NCBI RefSeq assembly: GCF_001921215.1
Contig: NZ_MSIF01000017.1
Location: 1 to 64,000 of the forward strand
DNA length: 64,000 nt
Reading direction: 5' to 3'
DNA from: Actinophytocola xinjiangensis
GTDB taxonomy: Bacteria > Actinomycetota > Actinomycetes > Mycobacteriales > Pseudonocardiaceae
Every line of letters begins with the position of its first letter. Within the stretch, counting starts at the first letter, position 1. Positions 59,355-64,000 of the stretch are shown here, in pieces. The notes under the pieces are model-generated. The model saw nothing but the letters and a program-made list of their open reading frames with translations, ran no database searches and was not told where the DNA came from. A program made the position numbers and the translations under genes.

Positions 59355-60731
59355 GTGGAGTACGTCGAACACGTCATGGATCTGGTCGGCAACACGCCGC
59401 TGGTGAAGCTGAACTCACTGGCCGAGGGGATCTCCGCGACCGTCCTGGCCAAGGTGGAGTACTTCAACCCGGGCGGCAGCGTCAAGGACCGGATCGCGCT
59501 GCGGATGATCGAGGCCGCCGAGAAGTCCGGCGAGCTGCGCCCCGGCGGCGTGATCGTCGAGCCGACCAGCGGCAACACCGGGGTGGGGCTGGCGATCGTC
59601 GCCCAGCGCAAGGGCTACCGCTGTGTGTTCGTCTGCCCGGACAAGGTCAGCGAGGACAAGCGCAACACCCTCAAGGCCTACGGCGCCGAGGTCGTGGTGT
59701 GCCCGACGGCGGTCGCGCCCGAGCACCCCGACTCCTACTACAACGTCTCCGACCGCCTGGTCACCGAGATCGAGGGCGCCTGGAAGCCCGACCAGTACTC
59801 CAACCCGAACAACCCGGAGAGCCACTACCTGGCCACCGGACCGGAGATCTGGCGGCAGACCGGCGGGCGGATCACCCACTTCGTGGCCGGTGTCGGCACC
59901 GGCGGCACCATCTCGGGCACCGGCCGCTACCTCAAGGAGGTCTCCGATGGCCAGGTGAGGATCGTCGGCGCCGACCCGGAGGGCTCGGTCTACTCCGGCG
60001 GCACCGGCCGGCCCTACCTGGTCGAGGGCGTCGGTGAGGACTTCTGGCCCGACACCTACGACCGGGGCGTCGCCGACGAGATCATCGCGGTCTCCGACGG
60101 CGAGTCCTTCGACGTCACCCGCCGCCTGGCCAGGGAGGAAGGGCTGCTGGTCGGCGGCTCCTGCGGGATGGCGGCGGCCGCGGCCATCCGGCTGGCCAAG
60201 CGCCTTGGCCCGGACGACGTGGTGGTCGTGCTGCTGCCCGACGGCGGCCGCGGCTACCTGTCGAAGGTGTTCAACGACGACTGGATGGCCTCCTACGGCT
60301 TCCTGCCGCCCGAGCACTCCGGCGCCACCGTCGGCGACGTGCTGCGCCGCAAGGGCACCGGCGGCGCCATGCCCGACCTGGTGCACGCCCACCCGACCGA
60401 GACCGTCGCCGACGCCGTCGGCTACCTGCGCGAGTTCGCCGTCAGCCAGATGCCGGTGGTCAACGCCGAGCCGCCGGTGATGGCCGCCGAGGTCGTCGGC
60501 GCGGTCAACGAGCGCGACCTGCTGGAGGCGCTGTTCACCGGCAAGGCCAATCTCGCCGACCGGCTGGACAACCACATGTCGCCGCCGCTGCCGACCATCG
60601 GTGCCGGCGAGCAGGTCAGTTCGGCGATGAAGGCGCTGGCCGACGCCGATGGCGCGCTGGTGCTGATGGACGGCAAACCGGCGGGTGTCGTCACCCGGCA
60701 CGACCTGCTGGGTTTCCTCGCCGGACGATGA
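59355..60731 (+). CDS. cbs: Cystathionine beta-synthase
   Basis: Condenses serine (or O-acetylserine) with homocysteine to cystathionine, using PLP. 458 residues: catalytic domain with Lys44 in NPGGSVKDRIALR, PTSGNTGVGLAI near 72, GVGTGGTISGTGRYLKE near 183, plus two C-terminal CBS domains (residues about 335-458) that may bind adenosyl ligands. The domain set matches Rv1077 (recalled). GTG 59355 is preferred, with AAGGAG five bases upstream; GTG 59349 overlaps that site. metB lies two genes downstream, so both directions of transsulfuration between cysteine and homocysteine are encoded. Confidence 0.92.
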   Translation: MEYVEHVMDLVGNTPLVKLNSLAEGISATVLAKVEYFNPGGSVKDRIALRMIEAAEKSGELRPGGVIVEPTSGNTGVGLAIVAQRKGYRCVFVCPDKVSEDKRNTLKAYGAEVVVCPTAVAPEHPDSYYNVSDRLVTEIEGAWKPDQYSNPNNPESHYLATGPEIWRQTGGRITHFVAGVGTGGTISGTGRYLKEVSDGQVRIVGADPEGSVYSGGTGRPYLVEGVGEDFWPDTYDRGVADEIIAVSDGESFDVTRRLAREEGLLVGGSCGMAAAAAIRLAKRLGPDDVVVVLLPDGGRGYLSKVFNDDWMASYGFLPPEHSGATVGDVLRRKGTGGAMPDLVHAHPTETVADAVGYLREFAVSQMPVVNAEPPVMAAEVVGAVNERDLLEALFTGKANLADRLDNHMSPPLPTIGAGEQVSSAMKALADADGALVLMDGKPAGVVTRHDLLGFLAGR

Positions 60732-60831
60732 GGAAACCCCGTCAATTGGCCCCGTTGGCGCAGCTGTACCACTCGAATGCACTAGCGTTGCCCCGAACTC
60801 AACTTGACAACTCTGAAGGGGTTGGAACCCG

Positions 60832-62049
60832 ATGAGCTCTCCGCAGCCGCCGAACCAGCCATGGCAGGGCGGCCCGCCGCCGCAGCAGCACGGGGAGGGT
60901 GAGCAGCCGGACAACCCGGCGCTGGCCAGCCCCGGTCCGACGCAGGTCGTCCAGCCGGGCGGGCAGCGTGGCGCCGACGGAGTGGAGCGCACCCAGGCGA
61001 TCCAGCCCGGTCAGCAGCCGCCGCCCGTCGGTCAGGACTCCGGTGCCACCCAGGTCGTGCCGCCGGGCCAGTTCGCCCAGCAGGGCCCGGACGCCGGCGC
61101 CACGCAGATGGTCCCGCCCGGGTCGATGCCTCCCCAGCAGCCGCCCTACGCCCCGCCGCCCGGCGCCGACGCCTCGCCTCCCGGCGGGTTCCCCGGCCAG
61201 CCCGGTGGGTTCGGCCAGCCCCCGGCCCAGCAGGGCTACGGTCAGCCGCCGGCGCCTCCCGGGTACGGCCAGCCGCCGATGCAGCAGGGCTACGGTCAGC
61301 CGCCGGCCCCTCCCGGGTACGGCCAGCAGCCTCCTGGTGGGTTCGCCCAGCAGCCGGGCCTTGGCGCCGGCCCGAACTTCGGTGGCCCCGGCCAGAACCT
61401 GCAGATGATCTCGTGGGGCCTGGCGGGCGTCGCGGCGCTCATGGGTCTGCTCGTCGCCATCTTCCTGCTGGTCGACATGGGCGACATCGGCGACTACTCC
61501 GATGGCTACGACTCGGTCCCCGAGGCCATGCGGGACGAGATGGGCCTGCCTGCGCCGGGGATGGTCTGGCTCTGCTCGATCGCCATCCTGCTCGGTGCGC
61601 TGGCCGCCATCGGCGGTGGTGTCCTGATCTACCTGAAGCACAAGATGGCGGCGCTCGCGCTTGTGGTCGGCGGCGGGCTGATGCTGGTGTTCGGGATCAT
61701 TGAGATGATCATGTTCGGCAGCATCGACACGGGGGGTATCGGCGCTCCCAGCGCGCCGGACAGCGCGGTGTGGGGTCTGATCGGCGGCATCATCGTCGGC
61801 GGGGTCGGTGCGCTCGGCTACTTCCCGCAGACCAAGAAGTTCCTCGGTGGAGACTCGGTGTTCGGCCCGGGCGGCCCCGGTGGCCCCGGCGGTTTCGGTC
61901 AGCCCCCGGGCTTCGGCCAGCCCCCGCAGCAGGGCTTCGGCCAGCCGCAGCAGGGTTTCGGTCAGCCGCCGCAACAGGGCTTCGGTGCCCCGCCGCAGCA
62001 GGGCTACGGCCAGCCGCCCCAGCAGGGTGGCCCGCCGCCCCAGTGGTGA
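60832..62049 (+). CDS. Pro/Gln/Gly-rich four-helix membrane protein (Pra/34-kDa antigen-like)
   Basis: A 405-residue protein. The N-terminal 185 residues and the C-terminal 60 are low complexity, with repeats such as QGYGQPPAPPGYGQPP and GFGQPPQQ; in between lie four helices (near 193-212, 243-263, 270-291, 306-325). The position between cbs and metB matches Rv1078 (pra, proline-rich antigen homologue, recalled). AAGGGG precedes the ATG. Presumed membrane or cell-wall protein; function unknown. A strong terminator follows. Confidence 0.82.
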   Translation: MSSPQPPNQPWQGGPPPQQHGEGEQPDNPALASPGPTQVVQPGGQRGADGVERTQAIQPGQQPPPVGQDSGATQVVPPGQFAQQGPDAGATQMVPPGSMPPQQPPYAPPPGADASPPGGFPGQPGGFGQPPAQQGYGQPPAPPGYGQPPMQQGYGQPPAPPGYGQQPPGGFAQQPGLGAGPNFGGPGQNLQMISWGLAGVAALMGLLVAIFLLVDMGDIGDYSDGYDSVPEAMRDEMGLPAPGMVWLCSIAILLGALAAIGGGVLIYLKHKMAALALVVGGGLMLVFGIIEMIMFGSIDTGGIGAPSAPDSAVWGLIGGIIVGGVGALGYFPQTKKFLGGDSVFGPGGPGGPGGFGQPPGFGQPPQQGFGQPQQGFGQPPQQGFGAPPQQGYGQPPQQGGPPPQW

Positions 62050-62063
62050 CCTGACGTTGGTGG

Positions 62064-62102
62064 AAACGCCGGCGGCCCGTCCGGGCCGCCGGCGTTTCTC
62101 GT
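62064..62102 (+). terminator. Strong intrinsic terminator after the Pro-rich membrane protein gene
   Basis: A perfect 15-bp stem (AAACGCCGGCGGCCC with its complement, 62064-62078 and 62083-62097) around a GTCC loop, followed by CTCGTTCC. It isolates the metB-like gene from upstream transcription. Confidence 0.88.
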
Positions 62103-62159
62103 TCCATTCCCGAGGTTCCACATGGTGGGCACGTCAGGGCCTGGTAATAATGTGTGTCC

Positions 62160-63314
62160 ATGGCAGACGACACGAGCCGTTGGGGCTTCGAGACTCGCGC
62201 TATCCACGCCGGTCAGCGCCCGGATCCGCAGACCGGCTCGGTCATCGTGCCGATCTACGCGACCTCCACCTTCGCCCAGGACGGCGTCGGTGGCCTGCGT
62301 TCGGGCTACGAGTACTCCCGCTCGGCCAACCCGACCCGCACCGCCCTGGAGGAGGCGCTGGCCTCGCTGGAGGGCGGCCGGCACGCCCTGGCCTTCTCCT
62401 CGGGCATGGCCGCCGCGGACGTCGCGCTGCGGGCCATGACCCGCCCGGGTGACCACGTCATCCTCGGCGGCGACGCCTACGGCGGCACGTTCCGCCTGCT
62501 GGACAAGGTCCTCGCGCACTGGGGCGTCGAGTACACCACCGTCGACCTGGCCGACGTGGACACCGCGCGGGCCGCCGTGCAGGCCAACACCAAGGTCATC
62601 TGGTGCGAGACGCCGACCAACCCGCTGCTGGGCATCGCCGACATCGCCGCGCTCGCCCAGGTCGCCACGGTCGCCGGCGCGCGGCTGGTCGTGGACAACA
62701 CCTTCGCCACCCCGTACCTGCAGTCGCCGCTTGGCCTTGGCGCGGACGTGGTGCTGCACTCCACCACCAAGTACCTCGGCGGCCACTCCGACGTCGTCGG
62801 CGGCGCGCTGATCACCTCCGACCCGGACCTGCACGAGCAGTTCGGGTTCCTGCGCAACGCGGTCGGCTCGGTGCCCGGCCCGTTCGACGCCTACCTGACG
62901 CTGCGCGGCGCGAAGACGCTGGGCCTGCGGATGGAGCGGCACAGCGACAACGCCGAGCGGATCGTCGAGGCGCTGCTGGGCCACCGCAAGGTCACCAAGG
63001 TCTACTACCCTGGCCTGGCCGACCACCCCGGTCACGAGGTGGCCGCCAAGCAGATGCGCCGCTTCGGCGGCATGGTGTCGTTCTCGGTGGCCGGCGGTGA
63101 GGCCGCCGCGCTGGAGGTCGCGGCCCGCACGCAGCTGTTCATCCTGGGCGAGTCGCTGGGCGGGGTCGAGTCGCTGATCGAGCACCCCGGGCGGATGACC
63201 CACGCCAGCACGACCGGCTCGCCGTTGCAGGTGCCCGACGACGTGCTGCGCCTGTCGGTGGGCATCGAGGACGCCACCGACCTGGTCGGCGACCTGCTCC
63301 AGGCACTGGGCTGA
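62160..63314 (+). CDS. metB: Cystathionine gamma-synthase/lyase family PLP enzyme
   Basis: A 384-residue Cys/Met metabolism PLP enzyme: GYEYSRSANPTRTALEEALASLEGG near residue 49, SGMAAADVALRA near 81, VVDNTFATPYLQSPLGLGADVVLHSTTKYLGGHSDVVGG with the PLP Lys204, and ESLGGVESLIEHPGRMTHAS near 320. MetB (cystathionine from O-succinyl- or O-acetylhomoserine and cysteine) and CGL (reverse) are hard to separate by sequence; the synteny with Rv1079 favours metB. ATG 62160 is used; TAATAA at 62145-62150 is a -10 candidate. Confidence 0.88.
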   Translation: MADDTSRWGFETRAIHAGQRPDPQTGSVIVPIYATSTFAQDGVGGLRSGYEYSRSANPTRTALEEALASLEGGRHALAFSSGMAAADVALRAMTRPGDHVILGGDAYGGTFRLLDKVLAHWGVEYTTVDLADVDTARAAVQANTKVIWCETPTNPLLGIADIAALAQVATVAGARLVVDNTFATPYLQSPLGLGADVVLHSTTKYLGGHSDVVGGALITSDPDLHEQFGFLRNAVGSVPGPFDAYLTLRGAKTLGLRMERHSDNAERIVEALLGHRKVTKVYYPGLADHPGHEVAAKQMRRFGGMVSFSVAGGEAAALEVAARTQLFILGESLGGVESLIEHPGRMTHASTTGSPLQVPDDVLRLSVGIEDATDLVGDLLQALG

Positions 63315-63343
63315 GAAAACCGGGCTGAGAACCGGGCTGAGAA
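63308..63343 (+). repeat. Triplicated GGGCTGAGAA around a stop codon
   Basis: GGGCTGAGAA occurs at 63308-63317, 63322-63331 and 63334-63343. The first copy carries the stop codon of the metB-like gene; the other two are in the intergenic space before the convergent gene. Confidence 0.9.
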
Positions 63344-63352
63344 CGACGAACG

Positions 63353-63625
63353 CTACGGGGCCGTGATCCGGTCGGTCATCTCGTTGACCGCCGGCTCGGC
63401 CGGCTCCGGCGTGTTCCTGTCGTAGTGGTGTTCGGTCGGCAGCTGGGCCGGGTCGACACAGCTGTCGACCAGTTCGACCTGCCCGTTGTCGTGCTGGACG
63501 TACCGGCCCGGATCGGCACAGCTCGCCTGGCCGACCGTGTACACGGCGACACCGGCGAGCGCCACGGCCGCCAACGACGCACCGGCAAGCGGGAGCACTC
63601 CCGCGACTCGAGACCCAACGGCCAT
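63353..63625 (-). CDS. Small secreted or anchored protein with Cys pair
   Basis: A 90-residue protein: an N-terminal hydrophobic segment (VLPLAGASLAAVALAGVAVYTV) followed by an extracytoplasmic region with two cysteines (QASCADPGRYV and LVDSCVDPAQLP) that could form a disulfide. ATG 63625 is chosen; a longer frame to 63865 lacks sense. Convergent with metB. No family recognised. Confidence 0.68.
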   Translation of the reverse strand: MAVGSRVAGVLPLAGASLAAVALAGVAVYTVGQASCADPGRYVQHDNGQVELVDSCVDPAQLPTEHHYDRNTPEPAEPAVNEMTDRITAP

Positions 63626-63761
63626 CGTTGCAACCCCATCCACGCTGCTTGCGACCGAGAATACCCGGCTTCGGGGATTTCCTGTCGCCAGCTGTCGATC
63701 CCGGCCCCGCCCGTCCGACGCGTCAGCGACTGACCGACCAGGACCGAACAGGGGAGCTGCC

Positions 63762-64000
63762 ATGAACAGGATCGCCAGGACCGCCGCCACCGCCGTCGCC
63801 ACCGTCGTCGCCGCGTCGATGCTCACGGTCGGGACCACCACCGCCTCCGCCGGCGTCGACGACACCCGGGGTCGCGGCCACTATGCCGAGGTCAACGGCC
63901 TGCGCTTGTACTACGAGGTGCATGGCAAGCGCACCAGCCGGCCGCCGGTCGTGCTCGTCCACGGCGCGTTCTCCGCCACCGGCACGTCGTGGGGCGAGCT
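63762..64000 (+). CDS. Secreted alpha/beta hydrolase, 3' end cut by window edge
   Basis: 79 codons are visible. An N-terminal signal peptide (NRIARTAATAVATVVAASMLTV, cleavage after ASA likely) is followed by YAEVNGLRLYYEVHGK and PPVVLVHGAFSATGTSW, the opening strands and oxyanion-hole HG of an alpha/beta hydrolase. AGGGGAG lies before the ATG. The catalytic Ser lies outside the window, so the substrate class is unknown. Confidence 0.8.
   Translation, partial: MNRIARTAATAVATVVAASMLTVGTTTASAGVDDTRGRGHYAEVNGLRLYYEVHGKRTSRPPVVLVHGAFSATGTSWGE

Overview
The window comes from the chromosome of a very GC-rich actinobacterium. Almost every codon ends in G or C, GTG starts are common, and the gene content (Rex, BldC, bS22, DUF397 and DUF5667 proteins, menaquinone rather than ubiquinone biosynthesis) points to the Pseudonocardiales/Mycobacteriales side of the phylum. 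From memory, most of it follows the order of two separate Mycobacterium tuberculosis regions: roughly Rv0497 to Rv0561c (positions 1 to about 53,500) and Rv1074c to Rv1079 (about 57,000 to 63,300). No database search was possible.

Layout. 1-7,100: membrane protein, sugar-phosphate isomerase-like protein, proline dehydrogenase, thioesterase, proC, a small excisionase-like HTH gene, ribosomal protein bS22, an epimerase-like protein and a lysophospholipid acyltransferase. 7,100-13,600: HAD phosphatase, a DUF5667/ECF sigma pair, an acyl-CoA ligase, a glutaredoxin and a membrane molybdopterin oxidoreductase. 13,700-23,500: rex-hemA-hemC-hemD-hemB, small membrane proteins, hemL and a histidine phosphatase. 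Rex therefore sits at the head of the tetrapyrrole operon, with its own operator over the promoter. 23,500-27,540: a complete system II cytochrome c maturation set (TlpA/ResA, CcdA, ResB, CcsA), a logical partner of the haem genes. 27,600-31,500: a MinD-like ATPase with a repeat-rich N-terminus, bldC and an Lrp/AsnC regulator. 31,465-41,470: a Cds1-like cysteine desulfhydrase and the menaquinone genes menA, menE, menB and menD. 41,476-49,310: an apparent insertion relative to the mycobacterial order, holding a secreted M6 protease, the phenylacetyl-CoA epoxidase operon paaABCDE and a TetR/DUF4267 divergent pair. 49,421-53,534: a GT4 mannosyltransferase-like gene, menG and a geranylgeranyl reductase-family gene (menJ-like) with a Rex-type operator in its leader. 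53,665-57,050: accessory genes (XRE/DUF397 pair, small unknowns, a TetR regulator with a divergent NAD(P)H-binding protein). 57,043-64,000: thiolase, SGNH hydrolase, cbs, a Pro-rich membrane antigen-like protein, a metB-like gene, and the start of a secreted alpha/beta hydrolase.

The most unusual feature is a 74-bp repeated element found once between rex and hemA and once between paaB and paaC. Each copy is a 25-codon mini-cistron whose TGA stop overlaps the GTG start of the next gene, and each brings its own Shine-Dalgarno sequence. Other points of note are matching Rex operators at rex and at the menJ-like gene, a mirror-symmetric three-site operator between the TetR gene and its divergent neighbour, nested repeats at the paa promoter, convergent genes whose stop codons lie inside palindromes, and a 5' tRNA-like fragment.

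No gene-free stretch exceeds 300 bases. The longest are 54,723-54,968 (operator-like palindrome and a UUCG hairpin) and 59,113-59,354 (cbs upstream region with a -10-like hexamer and a possible short leader ORF). No IS element, prophage, CRISPR array, rRNA or intact tRNA was seen.
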